NCBI GenBank assembly: GCA_964469215.1 | Contig: CAYXYB010000001.1 | Location: 248,001 to 312,000 of the forward strand | From: SKPS01 sp964469215 | GTDB taxonomy: Bacteria > Bacteroidota > Bacteroidia > Bacteroidales > SKPS01 | DNA length: 64,000 nt | Direction: 5' to 3' | Shown here: positions 34,907-44,634 of the stretch, piece by piece | How positions within the stretch are numbered: position 1 is the stretch's first letter | Layout: each line of letters opens with the position of its first letter | Made by a program: the position numbers and the translations under genes | The notes under the pieces: generated by a model | Told to the model about the DNA's origin: nothing | Database searches by the model: none | What the model saw: only the letters and a program-made list of their open reading frames with translations

Positions 34907-34914
34907 TATGTCTT

Positions 34915-36462
34915 TTATTTCTGATATACTATCTTTCGTGACACCACTTTTCCGGAACATTCGAAACGGAAAAGGTAAACCCCGGAAGCGAGCCTGAAGT
35001 TAGCCGGATTGAACTGCTCGAGGTATTTGCCGGTGGGAAGGTGATGGTTGTTGTATATGGTCGTGATTACTGAACCGTTGAGGTCAAGCACGCTCAGGTT
35101 TACAACCGAAGGCTCATGAAGTTTGAACTTGAACCAGGTTGTCTGCTCAAAAGGATTTGGATATACAGGTTCTATATTGAAAGGTGCAGGATCGGGAGTT
35201 GCAGCACCCAGCCAGTTCATGTCAATGATAGCTGTCCAGATACTCAGATCTGTATTCTGAAGGCGCGTCCATATAGGCCTTATTACGTTGTTATGGGCTG
35301 TGATGTTGTTGTAGTCACCGAAAAAGACTGTAGAGACAGGCACAAACGGTGATTCAGATATCCTGAAGTTGAAAAAGGTGTTGCCCCCGTCTTTAGATAC
35401 TGCCATATATACATCCGTCTGGTTATCGCTGTAGTCTCTGCGGTCGTAATAAACAATCCAAATCCAACCGGTAACTTGGTCAATGGTCATCCAGGTGAAG
35501 AACTGGTGTCTGCCAGGAGGATCGTCGTTGACCCTGAGTGGTTGTGTCCAGGTGTTGCCACCGTCAGTAGATTTTACAAACCACACATCGGTATCTGTGA
35601 CACCATTACGCTGATCTGTCCAGTTTATGTAGATATGCCCTCTGTAAGGACCTTGGCTGATATCGCAGCAGGTTACCGGCAACCCGTTGCAGCGCATTAT
35701 ACCCGGTATTGAATAGTTCCAGCCCCCCGGATGGTCAGAAACAAAGATATCCTCATCAAGCCAGCTGTCACCCTCGTCAAGAGATCTGTCGAACATTATC
35801 CCCAAAGGCCCCGACCACGACACATATATCTGGCCGTCAGGCCCTATCGCCGGAACTGCTCCTTCAACAGTGCTGTCACTGTCGATACAGTCGCCGGCCA
35901 CCTTGTTGATCCGCTTTGACGGTGCCCAGGTCTCACCATGGTCATCCGACATAGAAAACATGATATATGAACTGTCGGCAGGATCAGTCGATCCGTAGTT
36001 GTCAAACTGTGACCATGTGACGTAAATATTGTTGTTCCGGGGATCAACAACTGCCCACTCCTTGTCCTGTGCCTTTGTGCCGTTTAAACCCATATAGGTT
36101 CCGGATGTCCATTGACCTCCAATCGAATCGAGACGCTGACAAACAATGCGATCTATCCAGTTGCCCTGCGGTGGATTGGAAAGATGAAAATAGTAAAATG
36201 ACCCCGAAGTGTCAACAATGATGCAGGGATCACCCCATACACCATAGGTGGAGGTTAACTGCTCCTGCTTCCACGTCAGGCCGCCATCTTCCGAATAAAA
36301 TACATGGTTGAGGTTCGAACCGGCCAATATCTGCTGTGTGTTCTTCGGATTGATGCAGATAGTTGGCTCCTCCGGGTAGCCCGTTGCCGATATCATAATA
36401 TTTGTGTGCTGGGCTCTCATACAGAACGGCACAAATATTAAAATCAGGATTAAAAGTTTCAT
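34915..36462 (-). CDS. Exported BNR/sialidase-like beta-propeller protein with T9SS type A tail
   Basis: 515 residues with signal peptide MKLLILILIFVPFCMRAQ. A beta-propeller is indicated by at least five Asp-box motifs: SEDGGLTWK, SDDHGETWA, SLDEGDSWL, STDGGNTWT and SKDGGNTFF. The C-terminus is a type A tail (VYPNPFEQTTWFKFKL, then GVYLFRFECSGKVVSRKIVYQK). Glycoside hydrolase activity is possible, but I do not see the full sialidase Arg triad with confidence, so a binding role is equally likely. It is followed by mntP. Confidence 0.88.
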   Translation of the reverse strand: MKLLILILIFVPFCMRAQHTNIMISATGYPEEPTICINPKNTQQILAGSNLNHVFYSEDGGLTWKQEQLTSTYGVWGDPCIIVDTSGSFYYFHLSNPPQGNWIDRIVCQRLDSIGGQWTSGTYMGLNGTKAQDKEWAVVDPRNNNIYVTWSQFDNYGSTDPADSSYIMFSMSDDHGETWAPSKRINKVAGDCIDSDSTVEGAVPAIGPDGQIYVSWSGPLGIMFDRSLDEGDSWLDEDIFVSDHPGGWNYSIPGIMRCNGLPVTCCDISQGPYRGHIYINWTDQRNGVTDTDVWFVKSTDGGNTWTQPLRVNDDPPGRHQFFTWMTIDQVTGWIWIVYYDRRDYSDNQTDVYMAVSKDGGNTFFNFRISESPFVPVSTVFFGDYNNITAHNNVIRPIWTRLQNTDLSIWTAIIDMNWLGAATPDPAPFNIEPVYPNPFEQTTWFKFKLHEPSVVNLSVLDLNGSVITTIYNNHHLPTGKYLEQFNPANFRLASGVYLFRFECSGKVVSRKIVYQK

Positions 36463-36500
36463 AAATCAACTGTTTTTATATCACTTTTACGGTTTAGATA

Positions 36501-36530
36501 CAAACATAAACAAAGTTCAAATAAAATCAA
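36501..36530 (-). promoter_or_regulatory. Promoter candidate for the BNR protein gene
   Basis: TATGTTTG (-7, 36501-36508) on the minus strand with a TTG core (36528-36530) after a 19-bp spacer, 39 bp before the ATG at 36462. Confidence 0.5.
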
Positions 36531-36536
36531 TATTTC

Positions 36537-38501
36537 TTATTTTATTAATAGCTTGCCGTTGTTAAACCCATCACCTGATATCACATGCCAATAATACATC
36601 CCGTCTGGCAACAGGCCAAGATGAACCTCGTTTATACCCCCATTCAGGCTCTTCTTCATTACAAGTTGCCCTTTCAGATCATGTAGCAAAAAGAGATTAT
36701 CTCCCGCACCAGCCTGGTTATCAAACCTGATAAACACACGATCCTTTGCCGGATTTGGGAACAGAGCCACTGGTATCCGCTTAACCTCTTCAATGCCTGT
36801 GGTATTTTTGATGTTGTTAACCTGCATCAACATCCATTTCGACGGATCTACCTGAATGTTGCTCACGGTGCCGTTAACCTGCACCCAGAATGTGTCAACG
36901 GCTTGCTTTATATACAACCTCACTGTCGTATCACCATTACCCTGCAAAAGGCATTTAATCTCAAGGGGCATTTTAAACAATGGTGTTACAGAAGTTGAGG
37001 TGCTCTGAAAAGTGATAACCCTTATTGTACCGGGGTCAGTCTGTGCCCAGTGTACATCATATATCGGAAAACCCTCACCATAATACCACTGGTTGAAAAA
37101 GTCCTGGAAGCTGATTCCCGTAATGTTTTCAGCAACGGCTCTGAAGTCATCCCCCTTTGCCACATCAGCAGCATAGGTCGTCAGGAAGCTTTTCAGCACA
37201 TCAAAAAAGAGCTGGTCGTTGTTGATCTCGTGCCTGATCATATGCACAAGTGCTGCACCCTTGTCATACGAAAGCCTTGAGGAAAATATCCTGTTGATGT
37301 TGGTTGCATCGTTAATAGGAACATAAACACTCCCTCCGGGCTGTGATATCACGTTGTTGTAAATACCTGCCATCAGCGTCTGTGCATCCTGGTAACTCTT
37401 CAGGAACTCATTGGCCAGATATTCACTGTATGTTGCAAACCCTTCGTTAATCCAGATATCCTGCCATGTGGCACAGGTCACCTGGTCTCCAAACCATTGA
37501 TGACTAAGTTCATGGGCAACAAGGTTGAAGCTGAATGATCCAAGGGTTGTCATGGTCTGGTGCTCCATGCCGCCACCCATCGGAGCCATGGCATGGCCAT
37601 ATTTCTCTGAAGCAAATGGATACAAAGTAAACTTCTCCGAATACAGTTCGATAAGGCCAGCAGTCTGGTCTATCACTGTTTTGAAATATCCCAGTATGTT
37701 GGGATGATTATAAATGTAGTTCATTATCAGAATTGAATCCTGATACCCCTGTGGGTGGGCGTAGATATTATACTCCTGATAAGTGCTTACAGTAGCGGAG
37801 ATCAGGTAATAGGAGATAGGATACCTGGTCTTCCATTCAAACCTGTGTTTGTTGTTTCCAAGATTCGTCACTCCTGTAAGCACTCCGTTTGAACCAGCTT
37901 TATTTGTGTTCTGTGTTGTAATGAAGATCCATGCCGAATCGGCCTTGTCTTCAAGAACCTGTTTCACCGGCCACCACTGGCTGGCATTGAAGGGTTCACT
38001 CAAAGTCCATGTAACCTGTGCACCCCACGATGGCGATGTGCCTGTGGAAATACCTGAGAAAAATCCTCCTCCTGTGTTTGGCAAACCGTGGTACCACACC
38101 TCAACCGAAACAGACTGCCCCAAAGTATATGAGATACCGGTGATGTAAACCTCATCTCCGTTGTGGCTTACCCCCCTTATCTGGCCGTTAACCTTTGCAC
38201 TGTCAATGGTAAGCGATGGAATAAGCTCTAAAACAAAAGTGTCAAGTACCGCATGCGTCACAGTAGCATCAACTCTTACACATCCGCTTACATAGGTGCT
38301 GGTGTTCGAAAGCTCTATATCGAGAAAATAGAAGTGTACATCGTATTTGTGAATGGCAGGATGGTTTGCCCTCACTGTAGAAATGCTTTCCAGCAAAGTT
38401 TTGAATTGAAATTTGCTGCAATGATGTATATTTTCTGATGTTTGAGAGTAGATATTAATACAAAACAATATCTGAAAAATTACAAAAGCAATTGATCTCA
38501 T
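36537..38501 (-). CDS. Exported M1 family metallopeptidase with T9SS type A tail
   Basis: 654 residues: a signal peptide (MRSIAFVIFQILFCINIYSQ), an N-terminal beta-saddle, then the catalytic domain. GGGMEHQ takes the place of the usual GxMEN exopeptidase motif. H330-E-L-S-H334 with E353 (NEGFATYSEYL) forms the zinc site. The tail reads LFPNPAKDRVFIRFDN, then GMYYWHVISGDGFNNGKLLIK. It is an aminopeptidase-N-like secreted enzyme. The Asn-to-His change in the GxMEN motif is mildly unusual and may alter N-terminus recognition. Confidence 0.93.
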   Translation of the reverse strand: MRSIAFVIFQILFCINIYSQTSENIHHCSKFQFKTLLESISTVRANHPAIHKYDVHFYFLDIELSNTSTYVSGCVRVDATVTHAVLDTFVLELIPSLTIDSAKVNGQIRGVSHNGDEVYITGISYTLGQSVSVEVWYHGLPNTGGGFFSGISTGTSPSWGAQVTWTLSEPFNASQWWPVKQVLEDKADSAWIFITTQNTNKAGSNGVLTGVTNLGNNKHRFEWKTRYPISYYLISATVSTYQEYNIYAHPQGYQDSILIMNYIYNHPNILGYFKTVIDQTAGLIELYSEKFTLYPFASEKYGHAMAPMGGGMEHQTMTTLGSFSFNLVAHELSHQWFGDQVTCATWQDIWINEGFATYSEYLANEFLKSYQDAQTLMAGIYNNVISQPGGSVYVPINDATNINRIFSSRLSYDKGAALVHMIRHEINNDQLFFDVLKSFLTTYAADVAKGDDFRAVAENITGISFQDFFNQWYYGEGFPIYDVHWAQTDPGTIRVITFQSTSTSVTPLFKMPLEIKCLLQGNGDTTVRLYIKQAVDTFWVQVNGTVSNIQVDPSKWMLMQVNNIKNTTGIEEVKRIPVALFPNPAKDRVFIRFDNQAGAGDNLFLLHDLKGQLVMKKSLNGGINEVHLGLLPDGMYYWHVISGDGFNNGKLLIK

Positions 38502-38550
38502 AGACTTAAAGTTGATATGTGAACATATTTGATTGTGATAATAATGACAA

Positions 38551-38558
38551 CAAAGGTA
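38551..38558 (-). promoter_or_regulatory. -7 box candidate for the M1 peptidase gene
   Basis: TACCTTTG on the minus strand, 50 bp before the ATG at 38501. No clear -33 box. Confidence 0.4.
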
Positions 38559-38623
38559 TATGTTTTTATCGTCAGCGCAGTTTCCATTTCTGAACCGGAA
38601 AATGAGGATTTAACATTTTTTAT

Positions 38624-38654
38624 ATTGCATTTTGACTTATTTACCCTATTTTTG
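38624..38654 (+). promoter_or_regulatory. Promoter candidate for the lytic transglycosylase gene
   Basis: -33 ATTG (38624-38627), a 19-bp spacer and -7 TATTTTTG (38647-38654). Transcription would start about 10 nt before the ATG, leaving a very short leader. Confidence 0.5.
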
Positions 38655-38668
38655 CTTTTCAGACTCTG

Positions 38669-39949
38669 ATGAAAATGATAAAACAGGTAATTGTTATCCT
38701 TCTGTTGGCAATAAACTTTTCGCACCTTTTTGCGGATAACAAACCCTCACCTGACACCCTTATTGCATCCGGAACTCTGGAAGTTGTTTTTCGGGCAGAT
38801 GATCCTGCAATGATGATTCTCGACAGCCTTTTGAACCTGTCTTTTCTCAGCAGGAACATTCCTTATTACGAATTCAGCAACCACAATCTTTTCGGATTCG
38901 CGGTTGAAGATATCCCTTATTACTCTGATAGTATTGTTTCAGGGCAGATTGCCGGGCTGGACATAACCACCCCTTTTCATTTTATTTACAACGAACAGGT
39001 TCGCAAGTTCATCGACTTTTATGCATACAGGCGGAGAGCCTCCGTTTCGAGGATGCTGGGTTTGGGCAGGCTTTATTTTCCTTTGTTCGAGGAGATGCTC
39101 GACAGGTATAATCTTCCCATGGAGTTGAAATACCTTGCAATAGTGGAATCGGCGCTTAACCCTGTTGCTATCTCACGTGCCGGTGCAGTCGGGTTGTGGC
39201 AGTTCATGCCTGCAACTGGCCGTTTATATGGACTTGATCCGGGTCAGAGTGTAGATGATCGCCGCGACCCTTTCAAAGCAACTGATGCTGCCTGCCGCCA
39301 TTTTATCGATTTATACAACCGCTTTGGCGACTGGAACCTCGTGCTTGCAGCATATAATGCCGGTGCAGGAGCTGTTACCAGAGCCATCAAACGCTCAGGC
39401 GGAAAATCAGAATTCTGGGAATTGCAACCCTATCTACCCCGTGAAACACAAAATTATGTGCCGGCATTTATCGCAGTTTGCTATGTGATGAACCACCATA
39501 AAGATTACAATATCTTCCCCTCCGATCCCCCATTCGACTTTTATGAACTCGACACTGTTAAGGTAAAAAGTTTCCTTACTCTCGACTACCTGGCAAATAA
39601 AATGAATTTTAACCGCGATAGCCTGGGACTGCTGAATCCTGCTCTGAAGAATGGAAATATATACGGAACAGATTCAACCCCCTGGATACTTACACTGCCC
39701 AGGGCAAATATAGGTTTCTTCCTGGCAAATGAGGAATTGTTCTATATGGAGTTGAGGGAGAAAGCTGAAAAGCCCGCAAAAACCTCTGCCAATAATGGAT
39801 CATTGTCCGGAAGGATGCATGTGGTGAAGAAAGGTGAGAGCCTTGGTGTGATAGCAAACAAATACCGTTGCTCGGTTACTGCCCTCAAAAAAAGAAACAA
39901 CCTCAGGAGCAATACCATACATCCGGGTCAGCGTCTCATCATACCGTGA
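38669..39949 (+). CDS. Lytic transglycosylase with SLT and LysM domains (MltD-like)
   Basis: 426 residues with an N-terminal signal peptide (MIKQVIVILLLAINFSHLFA). The SLT domain shows LPMELKYLAIVESALNP with the catalytic Glu, AGAVGLWQFMPATGRLYGL and NLVLAAYNAGAGAV. A C-terminal LysM (MHVVKKGESLGVIANKYRCSVTALKKRNNL, ending GQRLIIP) binds peptidoglycan. It cleaves the glycan backbone to make 1,6-anhydromuropeptides. Only one LysM is visible, fewer than in E. coli MltD. There is no lipobox, so it is probably a soluble periplasmic enzyme. Confidence 0.94.
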   Translation: MKMIKQVIVILLLAINFSHLFADNKPSPDTLIASGTLEVVFRADDPAMMILDSLLNLSFLSRNIPYYEFSNHNLFGFAVEDIPYYSDSIVSGQIAGLDITTPFHFIYNEQVRKFIDFYAYRRRASVSRMLGLGRLYFPLFEEMLDRYNLPMELKYLAIVESALNPVAISRAGAVGLWQFMPATGRLYGLDPGQSVDDRRDPFKATDAACRHFIDLYNRFGDWNLVLAAYNAGAGAVTRAIKRSGGKSEFWELQPYLPRETQNYVPAFIAVCYVMNHHKDYNIFPSDPPFDFYELDTVKVKSFLTLDYLANKMNFNRDSLGLLNPALKNGNIYGTDSTPWILTLPRANIGFFLANEELFYMELREKAEKPAKTSANNGSLSGRMHVVKKGESLGVIANKYRCSVTALKKRNNLRSNTIHPGQRLIIP

Positions 39950-40128
39950 TCTATCCAGGGATTCACCAATTTATAATTAAATAACAGTTTACTGTTATGT
40001 TCAGCAGTACCGGGGATTTCTGCCGCTTTCAGTTAGATTTGTCTGGCGTGAATTTTGATTAGATTCACCGCTGCTGTTGATGATAATGGTACTTTTGTAC
40101 CCTGAATATTTTCAAAAAATTTAATACC
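39950..40128. other. Intergenic region with a small hairpin and a palindrome on a -7 box
   Basis: ATAACAG-TTTA-CTGTTAT (39983-40000) could be a weak terminator for the transglycosylase gene but lacks a T-run. Further on, GGTAC-TTTT-GTACC (40088-40101) overlaps a -7 box TACTTTTG (40090-40097) for the DUF4837 gene. Confidence 0.45.
40090..40097 (+). promoter_or_regulatory. -7 box candidate for the DUF4837 gene
   Basis: TACTTTTG on the plus strand inside the palindrome GGTAC-TTTT-GTACC, 39 bp before the ATG. No clear -33 box. Confidence 0.4.
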
Positions 40129-41127
40129 ATGAAAAACCTGAGCCTCAGATTGGCAATGGCAGCCATTTTTATTCCGGTTTTAATGAATTCGTGCAAACAG
40201 GTGGTCACAGATGAAAAGCCGGGATCGCATGCCCGCATCAGTGAAGTGCTTGTGATAATGGACAAACAACTCTGGAAAGGAGAAATGGGAGATACTGTAA
40301 GAAATTTCTTCGGTCAGTTTTTCCCGTATCTGAACCAACCCGAAGCCTGGTTCAGTATAATTCACCGAACACCTGAAGAATTCAACAAAACCTACTCCAT
40401 CTACCGTAATATCCTCGTTTTTACCCTTGAACCCGAACTTGACGGAGGAACCATCCAGAAAGAGGAAGACTATTGGGCAAGACCACAGACGGTAATACAG
40501 CTAAAAGGCCCCGACAGGGATGCTCTTTACGACCTGTTTGTTCGTAACAGCGATGCAATACTTCAGGTGTTCGACCAGAATGAGGTGCGGAGGCTGAAGA
40601 GGGTAATGAAAAGCATAAGCAAGCCGGTAAATGCACAAAAGATAAAGAAGGAACTAGGTATCAACATTTCGGTTCCTGATGGTTATTATATAGCAAACCG
40701 TAAGGAGAACTTTATCTGGGTACGCAAGGTGATAAGGTCAAAAACACAGGAGAGCGCCTACTGGATTACTGCTGTTCCGTACAGCGACACATCACAGTTC
40801 AACCCAGAAATGGCTATGGCATTGCGCGACAGCATCTGCAAAGCCAACATCCCTGTACAGGATGAGGAATCTTATATGGGAACCGAATACCGGTTTGGAT
40901 ACCAAAACAGGATAATAGATGTAAACGGTGCTTATACACTTGAAACCCGCGGTTTCTGGAGAACCTTCGGCACCTATTCAATGGGGGGGCCGTTCCTCAA
41001 CTTCCTGATCCATGACAAAGAACACAACAGGCTGATAATGATTGATACCTATGTTTTCAGACCCAATGAAAACAAACGCGATCTGATAAGACAACTCGAA
41101 GGGATAGTGCATACCCTCGAACTTTGA
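40129..41127 (+). CDS. DUF4837 family lipoprotein
   Basis: 332 residues with a lipoprotein signal (IFIPVLMNSC, lipobox Cys at about residue 22). The body has DUF4837 hallmarks: SEVLVIMDKQLWKGEMGDTVRNFF near the start, EAWFSIIHRTPEEFNK, RNILVFTLEPELD and the late GFWRTFGTYSMGGPFLNFLIHD. The family is almost restricted to Bacteroidota and has no established function. The gene is monocistronic and converges on the YfcC-type transporter gene. Confidence 0.9.
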   Translation: MKNLSLRLAMAAIFIPVLMNSCKQVVTDEKPGSHARISEVLVIMDKQLWKGEMGDTVRNFFGQFFPYLNQPEAWFSIIHRTPEEFNKTYSIYRNILVFTLEPELDGGTIQKEEDYWARPQTVIQLKGPDRDALYDLFVRNSDAILQVFDQNEVRRLKRVMKSISKPVNAQKIKKELGINISVPDGYYIANRKENFIWVRKVIRSKTQESAYWITAVPYSDTSQFNPEMAMALRDSICKANIPVQDEESYMGTEYRFGYQNRIIDVNGAYTLETRGFWRTFGTYSMGGPFLNFLIHDKEHNRLIMIDTYVFRPNENKRDLIRQLEGIVHTLEL

Positions 41128-41152
41128 TCGGACAACTCAGGTTACTTCCCGG

Positions 41153-42763
41153 TTAAAAGCCATTAAGTTCCATTGAAACCGTCGGGATCAGGAGCAGCAA
41201 CCCTGTCAATACCAACACAAGTACCAGTGGCCAGACCCACCTGATCCATTTGTCAAAAGGTATCCTCGCGATACTGAGGACACCAAGCAGCACCCCTGAA
41301 GTTGGGGTTATCATGTTGGTAAATCCGTCCCCGAACTGGAATGCCATAACGTTGGCCTGCCTTGATATTCCTATAAGATCAGAAAACTGTGACATCATGG
41401 GCATCGTTAAAGCAGCCTTGGCAGACCCTGATGGTATTATCAAGTTTATTACCGTCTGTATACCATACATTATGCTGATGGAGGCAAATCTGCCGGCTGT
41501 CTGCATCGATTTCGAAACATAATAGAGTATTGAATCTATCACCTCACCATTTTCAAGAATAACCAGTATTCCACCTGCAATTCCAACTACAAAGGCTGCC
41601 GGAAGTATGTCCTTAACACCATCAATGAACATCTTTGTGATTGAGTTGGCACCCCAATTCATACTGATTCCGGCAAGTATCCCCATAGCAAAGAACAGGG
41701 TGGCTATCTCCATCACATACCACTGATAACCCATCACTCCGGCAATCAGGAACAGGATGGTGAAAAACAACAGGTTAAGAATGAAGAAGTGCACGGTCTT
41801 TAGAAGCATTGGAACGGAGGTCACCATAAAAAGACCTGCAAGCAGTGGTAACAGAGGCATACTATAGCTTTTCAATCCAATCTCAATTGTAGATTGAGGT
41901 TCAAGCCATGCCCAAAGGATAAGAACTGCCTGCACAAACCCGTAAACGACCCAGGCAGCTTTTGGAGTGTGATGCTTTATCCCGGACAGGGAATCGGTTC
42001 CCTGATGCCTGTCACGCCAGTACTGATCTTCACTGTAAACAGGTGAATGTTCAGGCCTTCTTTTTACTTTGCCGGCATAACGCAGTGTCCAGATTATTCC
42101 GACAGCATTGAGAACTATCCAGCAGAAAAACCGGTATTCAATACCTGAGTATAGCGGAAGATCTGACAGCCCCTGTGCTATTCCAATTGTAAAGGGATTT
42201 AAAAGGGCGCCTGCAAACCCCAGCGAGGCTGCAACATAACATATCAGCACACCGGTGATAGAGTCGTATCCCATAGAGATTGCGAGAGGGACAAATATAA
42301 TGGTAAATGCGATGGTCTCCTCACTCATTCCGAATACAGCGCCAAAAACACTGAAAGTCAGCATTATAATTGTAAGAATAATGTTGTTGATACCAAGGAA
42401 TACTATAGCTTTATATTGTTCAAGACGGCGGGTAAACCGTAGCATCGACATAATACCAACATCTATTGCTTTACTTGCGTTCATTATCCAGAAAGCACCG
42501 CCAATGAGGAGGATGAATATTATTATGTCTGCCCTGTCGACAAACCCTTCGAAGATTGCGCTGAAAACCTGCCAGGTCTGAGGGCTGCTCTCAGAATGAA
42601 AAGTAAAAGATTCAGGCACTATCACCTCACGCGACTTCCCGTCGGACTCTTTCTGTGTGCGCTCAAAATGCCCGGCCGGGATGACCCAGGTAAGTACTGC
42701 AGATATTACAACAATAAAGAATACAATAACATAAGTATGGGGTATGGTGCGTTTTCTGGCCAT
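41153..42763 (-). CDS. YfcC family membrane transporter (C4-dicarboxylate anaerobic carrier-like)
   Basis: 536 residues with about 12 membrane helices. It matches the YfcC/DcuC-like family: PHTYVIVFFIVVISAVLTWVIPAG at the N-terminus, SVFGAVFGMSEETIAF, LLNPFTIGIAQGLSDLPLYSG, INLIIPSGSAKAALTMPMMSQFSDLIG and QFGDGFTNMITPTSG. Members are secondary transporters; proposed substrates include dicarboxylates, basic amino acids and peptides, and I cannot choose among them. It is transcribed alone with a -7 box 28 bp upstream of its start. Confidence 0.9.
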   Translation of the reverse strand: MARKRTIPHTYVIVFFIVVISAVLTWVIPAGHFERTQKESDGKSREVIVPESFTFHSESSPQTWQVFSAIFEGFVDRADIIIFILLIGGAFWIMNASKAIDVGIMSMLRFTRRLEQYKAIVFLGINNIILTIIMLTFSVFGAVFGMSEETIAFTIIFVPLAISMGYDSITGVLICYVAASLGFAGALLNPFTIGIAQGLSDLPLYSGIEYRFFCWIVLNAVGIIWTLRYAGKVKRRPEHSPVYSEDQYWRDRHQGTDSLSGIKHHTPKAAWVVYGFVQAVLILWAWLEPQSTIEIGLKSYSMPLLPLLAGLFMVTSVPMLLKTVHFFILNLLFFTILFLIAGVMGYQWYVMEIATLFFAMGILAGISMNWGANSITKMFIDGVKDILPAAFVVGIAGGILVILENGEVIDSILYYVSKSMQTAGRFASISIMYGIQTVINLIIPSGSAKAALTMPMMSQFSDLIGISRQANVMAFQFGDGFTNMITPTSGVLLGVLSIARIPFDKWIRWVWPLVLVLVLTGLLLLIPTVSMELNGF

Positions 42764-42790
42764 AGCTTTCAGTTAATGGGTTTAACGACA

Positions 42791-42798
42791 CAAACGTA
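42791..42798 (-). promoter_or_regulatory. -7 box candidate for the YfcC transporter gene
   Basis: TACGTTTG on the minus strand, 28 bp before the ATG at 42763. No clear -33 box. Confidence 0.4.
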
Positions 42799-42818
42799 AA
42801 TAATTTTCATCTATAACT

Positions 42819-44570
42819 CTATTTTATGATCCTGCCTACCGGATAAACATCCTTCGTGGTATCGTAATAAGGGGTGCGGCTGAAGATCCAGTTGTACTGT
42901 GCCCACATCTTTGAGGGACCATCCAGCAAAGTTTCTGAAAAAACCTTGAATTCATCTGACAATGCAGGATTTTGAGAAATCATCTCCCGGAACATCTTCT
43001 CCATCACGTAACTCTCTCCATACTCCTTCTGCTCAAAAATGGCATTGAAATAGCCCCACTGTAGGAAAGAATCGGGACTTCCCGGTTCGAGCGCATGGGC
43101 AATTATCCTTGCACCCTGTTGTTTAATATTTATAACCACAGAACCGGGTGGATATGTGACAGTCTTTCTAAACTCTTCCACCTTGAAGTTTTCTACCCTC
43201 ATCCTGCCTTCATTTGGCAATGAACCAAACCTTACCTCGCTGAAACGGTAAAGAGACACCTCCAATGTTGAGTCCCTTCTTAATTGTTCCATTTCGATAC
43301 CATGCAAGGCAAGCCGGTGGATAACCTCAGACCACTCAGCAGGAATTATGTATGCTTCCGGAAGGATTACCAGTCTCTCGGGCACGTTTTCCCTGTACCA
43401 GTCCAGGGTAAAAGTGTATGGAGTGTCAGAATATATAAACCATTCATTACCTGTAATATCACTGGTTACTGAATGGTATTTTACCCCTTTGAACTCAACA
43501 GGCACAGACTTTTCTGTAAGTTTGTAACTCAATGAAAAGGGGTTCCGCAAAAGTGCTCCTGAAATACAATGCAAATCCGCGTTTTTGTTCAAAGTTGTCA
43601 GAGTCTTATGTTGGTCATTAAGTATTTTAAGTGTGTGGATCATAAGCGTCAGGGTTGCTTTCACCCTTTGTGGATAAGGTTTCAGCATATGGGTTTCCAC
43701 AAGTATCCCTGGACGATTGCGGGCAGCAACATATCCCTGCGAAAAGCGGGGGCCGGAAGCTCTGGACCTTAGACCGCTTGACGGATCATGCCACCGGATA
43801 AAAGTCACATAAGGGAATATTGGAAGACCATCAGCCTCCATGGCTCCGGAAACAGTAGGTATATAAGTTTTATCAATCCACAGTGTCAACCCTCCATCCA
43901 TGTTGCCGAAATCTTCTGCGCCATATGTGATCACATACTGATAATCAGCACCGTTTGTAGTATGGATGTCCATGAAGAAATCAGGTAGCCATGTATTGAA
44001 TAATTTTAACCAGGCTTGCATCTCGGGTGCATCAGCCTTGAGAAAATCACGATTAAGGTTCAGGTTTACAGCAGTTGTACGCCACCCCATCTCTTTAGGG
44101 CCATTCTGATTTACACGGTTGTATGAGCCAAAACGCTCGTGGCCGTCAGGGTTGGCTATGGGTATAAATAGTATTGACACGTTGTCGGTTAAAGAGATGT
44201 TCTCTTTATTTATTGTAATATCACGCAACAAGAGCAACCCGGCATCTTTGCCTTCCGGCTCCCCAGGGTGAATACAGGCTTCCACCATCATGATGATGCG
44301 GCCCCGTGACCTTATCATCACCGGATCACTCAATCCTTCCCTGTCAAGAATCATGGCGAAAAGAATCCTCCCCTGTGGGCTTTTCCCATATTCAATCATT
44401 GACACCATGGCAGAGGAGTCGGAAAGCATCCTGCAATAGCGATATGTTTCATCGTAGCGGGGAGTTTCCAACCCGCCGCTGCTTTCAAAAACAGTTAAGT
44501 AGTTGTTCTGCGATTGGAGAGAAAATGATGTTAATGCTATGCAAATGATGGCAACTGTTTTTATTGTCAT
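42819..44570 (-). CDS. Exported M14 family zinc carboxypeptidase
   Basis: 583 residues with signal peptide MTIKTVAIICIALTSFSLQSQ. The zinc ligands are H101 and E104 (HPGEPEGKD) and H203 (MDIHTTNG). E292 in LVETHMLKPY is the expected catalytic Glu. NPDGHERF and NLNRDFLKADAPEM match the family. The C-terminal 250 residues form an extra beta-rich region of unknown role and end without a T9SS tail, so a periplasmic location is likely. Confidence 0.92.
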   Translation of the reverse strand: MTIKTVAIICIALTSFSLQSQNNYLTVFESSGGLETPRYDETYRYCRMLSDSSAMVSMIEYGKSPQGRILFAMILDREGLSDPVMIRSRGRIIMMVEACIHPGEPEGKDAGLLLLRDITINKENISLTDNVSILFIPIANPDGHERFGSYNRVNQNGPKEMGWRTTAVNLNLNRDFLKADAPEMQAWLKLFNTWLPDFFMDIHTTNGADYQYVITYGAEDFGNMDGGLTLWIDKTYIPTVSGAMEADGLPIFPYVTFIRWHDPSSGLRSRASGPRFSQGYVAARNRPGILVETHMLKPYPQRVKATLTLMIHTLKILNDQHKTLTTLNKNADLHCISGALLRNPFSLSYKLTEKSVPVEFKGVKYHSVTSDITGNEWFIYSDTPYTFTLDWYRENVPERLVILPEAYIIPAEWSEVIHRLALHGIEMEQLRRDSTLEVSLYRFSEVRFGSLPNEGRMRVENFKVEEFRKTVTYPPGSVVINIKQQGARIIAHALEPGSPDSFLQWGYFNAIFEQKEYGESYVMEKMFREMISQNPALSDEFKVFSETLLDGPSKMWAQYNWIFSRTPYYDTTKDVYPVGRIIK

Positions 44571-44634
44571 GGATGTTTCTGCGTTTTATTCAGAGCAGCG
44601 AAATTAAGCCGATTATTTCATGAATGATTAGAAA

